Source: Bacteroidota bacterium
Lineage (GTDB): Bacteria; Bacteroidota; Bacteroidia; UKL13-3
Length of the DNA: 64,000 bases
Direction of reading: 5' to 3'
Assembly (NCBI GenBank): GCA_947460345.1
Contig: CANHGM010000015.1
Location: 1 to 64,000 of the forward strand
Shown here: positions 33,820 through 43,930 of the stretch, piece after piece
Numbering within the stretch: position 1 is the first letter of the stretch
Layout: each line of letters begins with the position of its first letter
Program-made: the position numbers and the translations under genes
Notes under the pieces: model-generated
Databases searched by the model: none
What the model was told of the DNA's origin: nothing
What the model saw: the letters and a program-made list of their open reading frames with translations, nothing else

Positions 33820-35874
33820 TTACTTTTTCAATTCAAGTTCTTCTTGAAAATTTATTTCAAAATCGTCAGCAGGGATTATTTCTTCTTCAGTAGTATCAGG
33901 AACATTTTTATATTTTCTTAACAAATTTTTAGCCGGCCCCGTAAGTTTAATTTCAGTATTAAGCATAGCAGTATCAGACTCATCCAATAATTTTCTTCCT
34001 GCCATAATTCTACTTAAATTCTTTATATATCTTTCCATATGTGGTTTTAATGCTGCAGTAGTATCATTAAAATTCCACATAAAGCCTTTAGGTCTTGGGA
34101 TTATAGCAGATAAATATATAGCCTCAGGCAAAGTGATATCAAATGCACTTTTATTAAAATAAAAATTTGAAGCTTGACCTATTCCATATATACCAGGCCC
34201 CCACTCTATCATATTTAAATATACTTCAAACATTCTTTGTTTGCTAGATACGTGGTTGTTTTCGATAAGCCAAACCAAAAGCATTTCTTCAAATTTTCTA
34301 GTCATTGTTTTTTGTCGGCTTAGAAAAACATTTTTAACCAATTGCATAGAAATGGTACTAGCACCTCTAGCAAATCTTTTTGAAATATAATTTTGAGCAA
34401 TACTGCCTCTTATAGATTCCATTACAAATCCTTTATGGCTATAAAAAGAAGGATCTTCAGAACTTAATACTGCATTTTTTAAGTAAGGCGAAATGTCTTC
34501 TATCGATATATAATTGGGGTTTGCCTCACCTAATTCAAATGATCTTTGTGGTTTTCCATACTCATAAGGTGTATAAGTAAAGCTTCCATTTATTTTGGGT
34601 AAATAAGCTGCACCCCAACTTTTAACTTTGAAATTATTTGTTCTTAATTCGCTATCAAATTTTACATCTCTAGGACAAGTATCATTCAGTTCACAAAACA
34701 TATGATAAGATAATATACCTTCTGCTTGAATACCGTTTAAGCTTTCAAACATCCCATCAGGTAATGAGTTAAAAAAGTCTTGGGCCTTCATATCAGGAGT
34801 ACTTACTTTTAATGTATATAATTTGAATGGGTTTTTTTGATATTTAACAAATGGGTGTAAGACTATTTTATTGACTGAAATAGAACTGCTGCTATCAAGA
34901 GTGAAAAAGTTTTCACCAACAATAAAATTAAATTCACCTGTACCACTATTTACTTTTATATCATGATCAGCTAAACGTTTATGATTCATAACCAAATTGG
35001 TATATGAAGCAAAACAATTTATTTTAAGTTCATCACTGCTATAATCTATATCTTCTAAATTGAGTTGAACTAAATCAGCACCAAGAATCAAGTTATACTT
35101 TTCGTCTACAACTGGTAAATACATTTTGCTATGGTCTTTTGCATACATCTTAACATCCGACCTCATATCTGTAGTAGAAAGTGAACCTTTAACAATCCAA
35201 TTTTGAACCAAAGTAGGAGTTGAAAATCCAATATTAGCATTTAATACTTCCTCATTTAAGCTAGTATTATCAAAAAAGAATTTATATATTTTATCTGAAT
35301 TTTTATAAAAAATATTAAAATGGTTAAGTTTAAAATCTGATGGAATTTGAGCCATCATTTTATTAATTATTTTATAAGCTGATTTTGCAAAATTTGCTTC
35401 TTTTTTATCTAAATCAATTTCTTGTGTGCTTTTTTCTTTTTGAAGAAAATTACTAAAGTTACTTGTTAAAGAATCGTACCTTATAAGGTTTATTTGACCG
35501 TCATTTAAACTTAAAGCAGACAACCTTAAGTTTCCAAAAAACAAAGGAAAAATCTTTATAGAAGCTTCCATTTCGTTTAACGACAAAAGTGTATCAGTGA
35601 AATTAGGTTTTAGTGAAATTTGTTTAAATTTAACTGAACTAAAACTAGTAAAACTGTACTCTTTTATAGCGAGAGTAGTTTGATATTTTTGATACACTTT
35701 ATGTTGAACTTTATTAATGGCCCAATTCAGAATATCATTTTTAAAAATAAAAAAAAGCAACAGAAAAACGCTAAAAACAAGCACAACAGAAACCCCAAAT
35801 ATTTTAATCCATTTAAAATACTTGGGGTTTAGTTTTTTACCGCTGAGTTCGTAGCGATTTTTGTTTTTTCTCAT
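33820..35874 (-). CDS. membrane-anchored GT51 peptidoglycan glycosyltransferase with AsmA-like N-terminus
   Basis: A 684-residue protein. Residues about 22-45 form one membrane helix. Residues about 60-440 are a long beta-rich region with AsmA-like features (repeated short strands such as LRLSALSLNDGQINLIRY). The C-terminal 200 residues (about 455-650) are a GT51 glycosyltransferase domain: SSEDPSFYSHKGF (catalytic Glu), GASTISMQLVKN, RKFEEMLLVWLIE, and VYLNMIEWGPGIYGIGQAS. There is no transpeptidase domain, so it polymerises lipid II but cannot cross-link. One residue of motif 2 (usually QQ) is MQ. The gene is 18 bases downstream of frr, so it is in a pyrH-frr-GT51 operon. Confidence 0.88.
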   Translation of the reverse strand: MRKNKNRYELSGKKLNPKYFKWIKIFGVSVVLVFSVFLLLFFIFKNDILNWAINKVQHKVYQKYQTTLAIKEYSFTSFSSVKFKQISLKPNFTDTLLSLNEMEASIKIFPLFFGNLRLSALSLNDGQINLIRYDSLTSNFSNFLQKEKSTQEIDLDKKEANFAKSAYKIINKMMAQIPSDFKLNHFNIFYKNSDKIYKFFFDNTSLNEEVLNANIGFSTPTLVQNWIVKGSLSTTDMRSDVKMYAKDHSKMYLPVVDEKYNLILGADLVQLNLEDIDYSSDELKINCFASYTNLVMNHKRLADHDIKVNSGTGEFNFIVGENFFTLDSSSSISVNKIVLHPFVKYQKNPFKLYTLKVSTPDMKAQDFFNSLPDGMFESLNGIQAEGILSYHMFCELNDTCPRDVKFDSELRTNNFKVKSWGAAYLPKINGSFTYTPYEYGKPQRSFELGEANPNYISIEDISPYLKNAVLSSEDPSFYSHKGFVMESIRGSIAQNYISKRFARGASTISMQLVKNVFLSRQKTMTRKFEEMLLVWLIENNHVSSKQRMFEVYLNMIEWGPGIYGIGQASNFYFNKSAFDITLPEAIYLSAIIPRPKGFMWNFNDTTAALKPHMERYIKNLSRIMAGRKLLDESDTAMLNTEIKLTGPAKNLLRKYKNVPDTTEEEIIPADDFEINFQEELELKK

Positions 35875-35892
35875 GTATTAATAAGAAAAATA

Positions 35893-36456
35893 TTAAACAG
35901 TCATAATTTCTTTTTCTTTAGAAATAAGCATTTGATCAACTTTGTCAATATGTTTATCAGTTATTACTTGAATTTTAGCTTCACAATCTTTAATATCATC
36001 TTCACTTACATTATCTGCTTTTAATTTTTTAGCTCTTTCGTTCGCATCTTTTCTGAGGTTTCTGATAGCTATTTTACCTGATTCACCTTCTGCTTTTACA
36101 TTTTTAACTAACAACTTTCTTCTCTCTTCAGTCAAAGGAGGAATAGTAATTCTAACGACCACGCCATCATTTTGTGGATTTAAACCAATATTTGCTTCAA
36201 CTATAGCTTTTTCAATAGCATGAATTGAGGTTTTATCAAAAGGAGTAATAAGTATTGTTCTAGCATCGGGAGCTGTGATACTTGCTAAGGCTGTAAGAAG
36301 CATTTCAGCACCATACATTTCAGCATGTAAGCTATCAACCATAGCTGGCATGGCTTTACCTGCTCTTATTTTGCTAAACTCATTTTCAGTGTGAATTACA
36401 GCTTTATCCATGGCTGTAGTAAGTTCGTCTAAAACTTTTTTTGTTAATTCGCTCAT
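35893..36456 (-). CDS. frr: ribosome recycling factor
   Basis: A 187-residue protein of normal RRF length that splits ribosomes after termination with EF-G. It shows the typical N-terminus (MDKAVIHTENEFSKIRAGKAMPAMVDS), ITAPDARTILITPFDKTSI, NDGVVVRITIPPLTEERRKLLVK and the C-terminal VDQMLISKEKEIM. It follows pyrH by 23 bases, the usual order in bacteria, and precedes the GT51 gene by 18 bases. Confidence 0.97.
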   Translation of the reverse strand: MSELTKKVLDELTTAMDKAVIHTENEFSKIRAGKAMPAMVDSLHAEMYGAEMLLTALASITAPDARTILITPFDKTSIHAIEKAIVEANIGLNPQNDGVVVRITIPPLTEERRKLLVKNVKAEGESGKIAIRNLRKDANERAKKLKADNVSEDDIKDCEAKIQVITDKHIDKVDQMLISKEKEIMTV

Positions 36457-36479
36457 AATTATTTAAAATATATTATAGT

Positions 36480-37202
36480 TTATGATTGGTGGGTTACTAG
36501 TGTTCCTACACTTTCGCCTTGTATTAATTTTTTTAAGTTACCTTTTTGGTTCATGTCAAAAACCATGATAGGCAAATTGTTTTCTTGACATAAAGTTATG
36601 GCTGTCAAATCCATCACATTCAAACCTCTTTCGTAAACTTCACTAAAAGTTATCAAATCAAATTTGGTAGCCGTTTTGTCTTTTTCAGGATCTGCAGTAT
36701 ATATACCATCTACTCTGGTTCCTTTAAGTATTACATCTGCTTCTATTTCTACTGCTCTGAGAGAAGCAGCAGTATCTGTAGTAAAATATGGATTGCCTGT
36801 ACCAGCACCAAAAATCACTACACGCCCTTTTTCTAGATGTCTTATTGCTCTTCTTCTGATAAAGGGTTCACATATCTGTTCCATTTTAATAGCACTTAAC
36901 AACCTGGTTTTGATTTTCAAAGTTTCTAAAGCACCTTGAAGAGCCATTGCATTTATAACCGTGGCTAACATACCCATATAATCACCTTGGGCTCTATCTA
37001 CAATACCACCTTGCACCCCTTGCACCCCTCTAAAAATATTGCCACCTCCAATAACTATGGCAACTTGCACTCCTGCATCAATCGCTTCTTTTACTTCATG
37101 GGCATATTGTTCTAAAATTTTGGGATCTATTCCATATTGTTGATTTCCCATCAAACTTTCTCCACTTAACTTTAGGAGAATACGATTATACTTGATTGCC
37201 AT
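36480..37202 (-). CDS. pyrH: UMP kinase
   Basis: A 240-residue amino-acid-kinase-fold enzyme that phosphorylates UMP to UDP. It has [11 protein letters not shown] at the N-terminus, [52 protein letters not shown], and [15 protein letters not shown]. First gene of the pyrH-frr-GT51 unit. The promoter should lie in 37203-37292, where I see no exact TAnnTTTG. Neighbouring tsf and rpsB, often upstream in other phyla, are not here. Confidence 0.97.
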   Translation of the reverse strand: MAIKYNRILLKLSGESLMGNQQYGIDPKILEQYAHEVKEAIDAGVQVAIVIGGGNIFRGVQGVQGGIVDRAQGDYMGMLATVINAMALQGALETLKIKTRLLSAIKMEQICEPFIRRRAIRHLEKGRVVIFGAGTGNPYFTTDTAASLRAVEIEADVILKGTRVDGIYTADPEKDKTATKFDLITFSEVYERGLNVMDLTAITLCQENNLPIMVFDMNQKGNLKKLIQGESVGTLVTHQS

Positions 37203-37292
37203 ATTAGTCTGCGAATTTCGTTAACTTCTTTATCATAGACAACAATTTGTTTAAATATTACTGAGTTACTTTTTTATTCGCAAAAGATTGGG

Positions 37293-39794
37293 TTATTTTT
37301 TTACTGCAGATTCTTCTTTTAAAGTTTGTTTCACAGTAAAAAATATTCCTAAAGCTAAAGAAAGATATAATATAAGCGAACATAAATAGGCAATTGTTTG
37401 GCCTGTTTCAAAAGTTGCTGGTTCGAAAACAAATTCTATTTTATGATTACCAGCAGGTACTTTTAAAGCTCTTAACACATAGTTTGCTCTTGCTTGTTCA
37501 ACAGGTTTTCCGTCAATAGTTATTTTCCAACCTTTGTCATAAAATATTTCTGAAAACACAGCAACCGCATCGGTATTTGACAGACTTGAATATATTAAAT
37601 GGTTTGGCTCATACTGTGTAAGTTTGATTTGAGCAGATGAATCTAAAGCATTTTCAGAAACTTCTCCAATTCTCACTTTAAACGAATCGCTCACAACAAC
37701 TGTTTGTCTTAGGTTAACACCATTTAGGGTATCAATTTCTTGGTCTGCATTTTTAACCCAACATATATTTTTAACTAACCAAGCATTTCCATATTTATAT
37801 GGGTTTGGTACAGCTTGACCATTAGCAATAAAATATTTAGTATTCATCATATTAAATATTTCCATTTGTCCCATTTTTTGAAGGGTGTCAAGCAATATAG
37901 TTGCAGGAATGTTTTGAATATTACCTTGAACCATTCCAATAGGTTGGTCCATGTATGCTTCTCTTAATTCTTGGTATCTTCTAAATTTTGCTCCATGGTA
38001 ACCACCCACATTTTTATGGAAGTATGAAACAGTGGCATCGTTAAAAGGACTCACATCAAAACTTAGCACTCTGTAGTCAAGTTCTTTGTCTGCTAATATT
38101 TGCATATCAGCAGGTGAAGGTGCAATGGCTTGTTCGTTTGAATTTGTTTTCTTTTTAAATTGAGAGTAATTTAAATATCTAACATCTATAAGAGCCAAAT
38201 CGGCCACTATTAATAATCCAAGAACAACAATTACAGTTTCTTTTTTTAGTTTTTTAGAAATTAATAAATATATAGATCCAATAGACAAGCCAATAAAAAC
38301 TAGTGAGCGAAAAGCACTGGTTCTGGTCATAGATTCTCTGTCATCCATCAATGCTTGTAAAAAAGGTTGATTGTCTTTAAACTGCGAATCAGAGCTTGAA
38401 GTAAAATCTAAGAAAATCCCTGGTAACACTATAAATACAGCACATATACCACCCACAATAGAGATAGCATAAACTATTTTTTTAATTAAAACTTCTTTAG
38501 GAATATCTCCATATATAATCTCTTTAAGTGAAAGCAATGCCAGAATAGGAAAACAAATTTGTCCAATCACCATCATCATAGTAACGGCTCTAAATTTATT
38601 ATACAAAGGAAAATGATCAAAAAACAAATGAGATAATTCAGGCATGTTTTTTCCCATAGATAATAAAAATGCAAGTATAGAAATTCCAAAAAGAGCCCAT
38701 TTCATTGGAGATTTAATAATAAACAAACCAAGAATACAGAAAAAACAAATAATAGCACCAAAGTATATAGGACCCGATGTAAAAGGTTGGGTTCCATGGT
38801 ATGTAGGCATTCGTTTAGCATTTTCTAATGGAATACCATTTTGTTGCATATATTTATAAGATTTAGTGCTTTTACCTAATTCACCAGTACTTCCCCCTCC
38901 ATATACATCAGGAATTAGAATAGTTAAAGGCTCTAAAACACCATTACTCCATTGAGTAGCATAGTCAAAGTCTAAACCACCTGTTTGTTCATTAGCAACT
39001 GTCTTATTAGTAAGTTCAGACTTAGCTCTAATAGTATATTTACTATATTCTTCCGTTAATAATAAGTTTGATAAATTAAGCCCGACACCAATCAAAGCAC
39101 CTGCAATAGCCCCAGAACAGCCAATCATAAAACTTTTAATTCTATTTTGTTTTATAGCCAAAAACAATTCTACTATGCCCCAAATACCAATTATAAATAA
39201 CAAATAGTAGGTGATTTGAAGGTGGTTTGCATTTAACTGCATTCCAATTCCTAGTATAGCCATAATGAACGCCCAAAGCCAGTTACCTCTAAAAGCTAAA
39301 TTTACTGCAGCAAGAACCAAAGGAGCGAAAGCAACAGCTAAGACTTTTGTTTCGTGCCCAGCTACTAAGTTTATAAAATTATATGAACTAAAAGCATAAG
39401 CTAAAGAACCTAAAATTGCCAGCCATTTATCCACTTTAAATGTTAACATGAGTATATAAAAACAAAGCAACATTAAGAACAAGGATCCAGCAGGATTGGT
39501 TATATATAAAACCATGAGTCTGCTTAAATGTGGGGCCTTATTTCCAGAATATTCCATAAAAATTTGATAGGAAGGCATACCTCCAAACATACTATTGGTC
39601 CACAGGGTACTTTCTCCAGGGTGGTCTTTTCCGTATTGAATAATCTCTTGAGCACTGCCTTTCCATTGAAGAATATCATGTTGTTGGTCAAATGCTTTCC
39701 CTGTAAATTGAGGAAAGAAATATATAATAGTTACTAGTAAAAAAACACCTATTACTGAAAGGTGAGGCCAAAGTTTCTTGAATATTTGATTCAT
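37293..39794 (-). CDS. YfhO family membrane protein
   Basis: An 833-residue membrane protein with about 12-14 helices and a C-terminal extracytoplasmic domain. The N-terminus has FFPQFTGKAFDQQHDILQW and TLWTNSMFGGMPSYQI, which are typical of YfhO (the FGGMP motif after the first helix). The C-terminal part has FSEIFYDKGWKITIDGKP and LRALKVPAGNHKIEFVFEP. YfhO proteins are GT-C type glycosyltransferase-like proteins; in Firmicutes they add sugars to teichoic acids. The Bacteroidota role is unknown. It lies 77 bases before the MBOAT gene stop, so it may be in the same unit or be separate. Confidence 0.92.
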   Translation of the reverse strand: MNQIFKKLWPHLSVIGVFLLVTIIYFFPQFTGKAFDQQHDILQWKGSAQEIIQYGKDHPGESTLWTNSMFGGMPSYQIFMEYSGNKAPHLSRLMVLYITNPAGSLFLMLLCFYILMLTFKVDKWLAILGSLAYAFSSYNFINLVAGHETKVLAVAFAPLVLAAVNLAFRGNWLWAFIMAILGIGMQLNANHLQITYYLLFIIGIWGIVELFLAIKQNRIKSFMIGCSGAIAGALIGVGLNLSNLLLTEEYSKYTIRAKSELTNKTVANEQTGGLDFDYATQWSNGVLEPLTILIPDVYGGGSTGELGKSTKSYKYMQQNGIPLENAKRMPTYHGTQPFTSGPIYFGAIICFFCILGLFIIKSPMKWALFGISILAFLLSMGKNMPELSHLFFDHFPLYNKFRAVTMMMVIGQICFPILALLSLKEIIYGDIPKEVLIKKIVYAISIVGGICAVFIVLPGIFLDFTSSSDSQFKDNQPFLQALMDDRESMTRTSAFRSLVFIGLSIGSIYLLISKKLKKETVIVVLGLLIVADLALIDVRYLNYSQFKKKTNSNEQAIAPSPADMQILADKELDYRVLSFDVSPFNDATVSYFHKNVGGYHGAKFRRYQELREAYMDQPIGMVQGNIQNIPATILLDTLQKMGQMEIFNMMNTKYFIANGQAVPNPYKYGNAWLVKNICWVKNADQEIDTLNGVNLRQTVVVSDSFKVRIGEVSENALDSSAQIKLTQYEPNHLIYSSLSNTDAVAVFSEIFYDKGWKITIDGKPVEQARANYVLRALKVPAGNHKIEFVFEPATFETGQTIAYLCSLILYLSLALGIFFTVKQTLKEESAVKK

Positions 39795-39870
39795 TATTTA
39801 GTGTGAAATTAATAAAGCGCGAATATAGGTATTTTTAGTATAACTGAAAATGAGTGGTAAGCCATTTTAC

Positions 39871-41349
39871 TTAAAACTGAAAATATATGAAAGGAACTAT
39901 TTTGGATGATTTGGTTTGAATAACTAAAAAAATCATCACAAACATGACTATAGATTTTACTAATAAAGGCGACAAAATTAGTTTTTCCTGCAATTTAAAC
40001 TCATATATATTAGGTGTTAAATGAAATATATAACCAATAAGCATAGCAGCAATAATCAATGGATAGCCCATGATTAATTGTGGTAATATTTGTACATTAA
40101 AAACATTTACTATTTGATTTAAAATTTGTTCGACATTCGACATATCTGCAGCTCTAAAAAATATCCAACAAAAGCATATAAAATTAAATGTAATAAACCA
40201 AGATATAAAATTGCCTATATATGTTTGAAAAAAATTATAAAAAATTATATATTTTTCTTTATTCTCTATATATATTTTATGAATTACTAAAGCAGTACCA
40301 TGCATCCCTCCCCATAAAATAAATTTAATACCAGCACCATGCCACAAACCTCCAATAAGCATAGTAAGCATTAAATTTATATACGTTCTGATTTTACCTT
40401 TTCTGCTCCCTCCTAATGAGATATATAAATAATCACGTAACCACGATGAAAGTGATATATGCCATCTTCTCCAAAACTCAGTTACATGTAAAGATTGATA
40501 AGGTGAATCGAAGTTTTTACTTAAATGAAAACCGAACAATAATGCGATACCTATGGCCATATCTGAATAACCTGAAAAATCGCAATAAATTTGAAGAGCA
40601 TAACCATATACACCAAGCAAGTTTTCAATACCAGAGTAAAGCATTGGATTTTCAAATATCCTATCAACAAAATTGATACTTATATAATCAGAAACTATTG
40701 ATTTTTTAAACAAACCTATACATATGAGAAACACTCCTTTACCTAGCATTTCTTTTGTAACTAATGGCGTTTTAGTTATTTGAGGTATGAATTCTTTGGC
40801 TCTAACTATTGGGCCTGCCACCAACTGCGGAAAAAAGGAAACAAAAAAAGCATAGTCTAAAATATTTTTAACGGGTTTAATCTCATCGCGATATATATCT
40901 AATGTATAGCTTAATGATTGGAAAGTAAAAAAGGAAACGCCAACAGGTAAAAATATATCTAGTTTATGAAACTGACCTGATGTGATATAACAAAATGATT
41001 CGTATAAAAAATTGGTGTATTTAAAATATGCTAAGAGTCCAAGGTTTAACAGTAAACTAAAGACTAACCATGCTTTTCTTTTGAGTGGAGCAGAGGATTT
41101 AAAAATTAAATTTGCTAAAAAGTAATCTACTAGTGTAGAACCAACTAAAACCAAAAAATACCAACCACTTGATTTATAATAAAAAAATAAGGAGAAAACA
41201 ACTGTATATATTATTTTAGAAATATGTTTTTTATATACAAGTTGAAATCCAATTAGAAAAAAAGCAAATAAAAATAAAAACAAACCAGTACTAAATATAA
41301 GTGGCTCATTTTGATGATAAGTTAAAAGGTCGTTAATCTTCTGAAACAT
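39871..41349 (-). CDS. MBOAT family O-acyltransferase (AlgI-like)
   Basis: A 492-residue membrane protein with about 11 helices. The MBOAT motifs are strong: YCDFSGYSDMAIGIALLFGF, WRRWHISLSSWLRDYLYI, GGSRKGKIRTY and the catalytic His in IGGLWHGAGIKFILWGG. Members such as AlgI and PatA pass acyl (acetyl) groups across the membrane for polysaccharide or peptidoglycan O-acetylation. The two SGNH hydrolase-like genes lie directly upstream (2 bases gap, then an overlap), as AlgJ/AlgX-type or DltD-type partners do. The polysaccharide acceptor is unknown. Cofactor use and specificity are inferred. Confidence 0.95.
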   Translation of the reverse strand: MFQKINDLLTYHQNEPLIFSTGLFLFLFAFFLIGFQLVYKKHISKIIYTVVFSLFFYYKSSGWYFLVLVGSTLVDYFLANLIFKSSAPLKRKAWLVFSLLLNLGLLAYFKYTNFLYESFCYITSGQFHKLDIFLPVGVSFFTFQSLSYTLDIYRDEIKPVKNILDYAFFVSFFPQLVAGPIVRAKEFIPQITKTPLVTKEMLGKGVFLICIGLFKKSIVSDYISINFVDRIFENPMLYSGIENLLGVYGYALQIYCDFSGYSDMAIGIALLFGFHLSKNFDSPYQSLHVTEFWRRWHISLSSWLRDYLYISLGGSRKGKIRTYINLMLTMLIGGLWHGAGIKFILWGGMHGTALVIHKIYIENKEKYIIFYNFFQTYIGNFISWFITFNFICFCWIFFRAADMSNVEQILNQIVNVFNVQILPQLIMGYPLIIAAMLIGYIFHLTPNIYEFKLQEKLILSPLLVKSIVMFVMIFLVIQTKSSKIVPFIYFQF

Positions 41350-41351
41350 AT

Positions 41352-42602
41352 TTATCTTGTATTGTTTTTAAACAAATAATAAGAACTCATTAAAGCATCG
41401 TATAATAAATCTCCTTGTAACTTATATCCTTTGATAGATTGATGTACCTTGTCTTTGCTAAACAATCCATTTCTTATCCAATGATAACTAGATTTTTTTC
41501 CACCAGCTATTTCGTATAAATCCCAGAGCATAATGTTCTTGTTTGAAGCTACTTGGTTCCAGGCTTGTGCCACCCTGCCTATATGAGGGTTGGGTCTATT
41601 CCATTTAAACGACTCGAGCGGGGTGGTTATGACAAGTGGGGTATTGTATGTATACGTTTGAACCATTCGAATAAAACTATCAATATGAGTAGCAAACTCA
41701 TCATTTGTTTTTTTATAATCTTGTCCTTCGTTGGTGCCTAGTGATACTATAATTAAATCGGGTTTAAGAGTATATATATCTTCAAAAACTTGAGTATTAT
41801 TTAAATAATGAAAAGCTTGAATTCCGTTAACGCCAATATTATGCACAGCCACACCAGGCTTGTTGTTGTAGGCTACTATACCATGTAATATAGTTTCTCC
41901 TCCAGCAAATAAAAGACTGTCATTCCCTATTCCCCATTTACAAGTAGGGTTTTCAAAATTTACCACACTATATTTTTCATGATTGGTTTGGTTTAGTATA
42001 TATTCTTTCCCATTGGTCCAATCTTGAATTTTCAATTGAAAACCCATATTTTGTTTGTTGTGAAACACTAAAATTTTATGTGTAGCATTTGAATCAGGTA
42101 AGGCACAATTTTTCATTTCGAACAATATATAGTCCTCTACATTAGTAGATGAAACACTATAAGCTGCCAAGCCATTGGTATTGTTCTTAATGGGAAGTAT
42201 GGCTTTATTGGCTAGCCAAATTCCACCAAATGAGTTTTTATAATCTTGAGGTCCATTTGTTTTTGCTGACTTATAAGGAAACATGGTACCCCTTCCAGCA
42301 TTTCCAAACCTGCATTGAAATAACCTTCTCAATTCACCTGTGATATAATCAGCTTGTATATGTGAATCGCCTATATGAAATATATTTACCACTTCATTGC
42401 TGCCATTTTCTATTCTTAGTAATTTTGCAAATAATGAATCGAGTTGGTTGCTATTGCTAATATTGTTCTTTGCAAGTTTCACAAATGGATACTCGCATAA
42501 TAGGGTATCTTGAGCTTTTGCAGAAGTAACTATCATGCAAATAAAAAGTAAATAAAATTTATAGATTTTCTTTTTCAATATTATTTTTTTTAATTTCATC
42601 AA
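41352..42602 (-). CDS. SGNH/GDSL-hydrolase-like exported protein (second of a tandem pair)
   Basis: A 416-residue exported protein. After a leader (VTSAKAQ), it has the SGNH blocks: HIGDSHIQAD (Ser nucleophile), GVNGIQAFH (Gly block), LGTNEGQDYK (Asn block) and DKVHQSIKGY near the end (Asp/His pair). The likely role is as O-acetyl transferase or esterase partner of the MBOAT protein, which starts 3 bases downstream. It overlaps the upstream SGNH gene by 44 bases. Both share the arrangement GDSxxxxDxxTGxLR and a Gly-rich stretch (GNAGRGTMFP), so they arose by tandem duplication. The first Met (42602) or the next (42599) may start the protein. Confidence 0.85.
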   Translation of the reverse strand: MMKLKKIILKKKIYKFYLLFICMIVTSAKAQDTLLCEYPFVKLAKNNISNSNQLDSLFAKLLRIENGSNEVVNIFHIGDSHIQADYITGELRRLFQCRFGNAGRGTMFPYKSAKTNGPQDYKNSFGGIWLANKAILPIKNNTNGLAAYSVSSTNVEDYILFEMKNCALPDSNATHKILVFHNKQNMGFQLKIQDWTNGKEYILNQTNHEKYSVVNFENPTCKWGIGNDSLLFAGGETILHGIVAYNNKPGVAVHNIGVNGIQAFHYLNNTQVFEDIYTLKPDLIIVSLGTNEGQDYKKTNDEFATHIDSFIRMVQTYTYNTPLVITTPLESFKWNRPNPHIGRVAQAWNQVASNKNIMLWDLYEIAGGKKSSYHWIRNGLFSKDKVHQSIKGYKLQGDLLYDALMSSYYLFKNNTR

Positions 42603-43917
42603 CCATATGGCTTATAGCTTTTGCCATATTAACACCTACAAAATGTCCACCTTTAAAAGTAAGATGCGTATAGTCTTTATTAGCCATATTGTGATCTACA
42701 AAATATAACATACTGCCTTCACCACCCATTGCATCAAACAAGTTATAAAATAAAAAGTGATTATCAGTAGCCATTTTCTTTTGAACTTCTAAAAGCTCAA
42801 CTATGCCATTCATTGTACCGTTTTTGTTGCCTCTATCGCTCACACTCATCAATACTTTAGGGCAGTTTTTAAAAGCTGTATTAAATTGTTTTAACACAGG
42901 CTTCATACCTCTGCTATACCAATCGTAGTTAGTATAGTCTTCATTGGCTACATTCAACCCATATTGTAAAATTACGAGGTCATACTGTAGCAATGAATCC
43001 ATTAGCATATATGTTCTAGTTTTAACAGCTGACAATCCAATACCTGAATTACCACGCATAGAAAAATTATCGACTAAAATACCTTTGTTTTTCTTTTCGA
43101 TACTCACACCGTAGAATGCTAAATTACCCAGTTGTTCAGCAATGATCTTCACCTTATTGGTTTTAGGGATTTCAAGAGTCAACATTTGAATTTCGGGAGA
43201 AATTTCAAGCATATATTCTTTGTTATTGACTGTAATTTTTTCACCACTAGCTCCAGTATATATAATTTTTACCAAATCAAAAGAATCTAAACCTTTTCTT
43301 TTGCTAGCGTGATAATTAACCCAGCTGCCATTAGCTGGGATAAAGGAGTATCCACTAATGCCTAAATTGGCTTTAGCTCTGGGTTTATCTATAATGCTAT
43401 ATGTTTTCCAATCTTTAGAAAACGAATGTTGAATGGTAATTCTATAACCAGCAACTTGAGATGTTATGGGCATATATCCAATTCCACTATAGCCATATAT
43501 ATGTTGCAATGTATCTCTGAGATCGCCAGTCACCATATCACCTTCTACAAACGAGTCGCCAAAAAAAGCAATTCTAAAAGGCTTTTCGTTATTTATATAT
43601 TTTTTAATTGATACTGCTAATTGAGCTAAAGATGCAGAGTCGTTGGCTATATTTTCAATAGACGTAATTGAGTCTAGATAGAAATTGAGCGTTTTATTTG
43701 GGTTCTGTTTTGCGTTGAGATTGCTAGTGCTTATTGATTTTTTTGAAAGCTTAGATTTTTTTGAGGAAGTTTCCATTAAATCAGACAAGATATTAACTTC
43801 TTTGAAGCCAAGAGATTTATATAGAGAAGTGGGTAGTAAACTCAAACTTATAAAACATGTAAGCATGCTACAAATAAGAATAGCAGATTGGCCTATGTAA
43901 TTTTTGTTCAAGTTCAT
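42559..43917 (-). CDS. SGNH/GDSL-hydrolase-like exported protein (first of a tandem pair)
   Basis: A 452-residue protein with an N-terminal signal/anchor helix (about 10-28) and a low-complexity Ser/Lys segment (about 48-72). The SGNH blocks are FFGDSFVEGDMVTGDLR, RGNSGIG, LQYGLNVANED and DYTHLTFKGGHFVG. The first gene of the SGNH-SGNH-MBOAT unit; its stop overlaps the next gene by 44 bases. It differs from the second SGNH protein by the longer N-terminus, which may hold it in the membrane. The probable role is O-acetylation of an exported polysaccharide together with the MBOAT protein. Confidence 0.85.
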   Translation of the reverse strand: MNLNKNYIGQSAILICSMLTCFISLSLLPTSLYKSLGFKEVNILSDLMETSSKKSKLSKKSISTSNLNAKQNPNKTLNFYLDSITSIENIANDSASLAQLAVSIKKYINNEKPFRIAFFGDSFVEGDMVTGDLRDTLQHIYGYSGIGYMPITSQVAGYRITIQHSFSKDWKTYSIIDKPRAKANLGISGYSFIPANGSWVNYHASKRKGLDSFDLVKIIYTGASGEKITVNNKEYMLEISPEIQMLTLEIPKTNKVKIIAEQLGNLAFYGVSIEKKNKGILVDNFSMRGNSGIGLSAVKTRTYMLMDSLLQYDLVILQYGLNVANEDYTNYDWYSRGMKPVLKQFNTAFKNCPKVLMSVSDRGNKNGTMNGIVELLEVQKKMATDNHFLFYNLFDAMGGEGSMLYFVDHNMANKDYTHLTFKGGHFVGVNMAKAISHMVDEIKKNNIEKENL

Positions 43918-43930
43918 AAAAAATGAGAGA

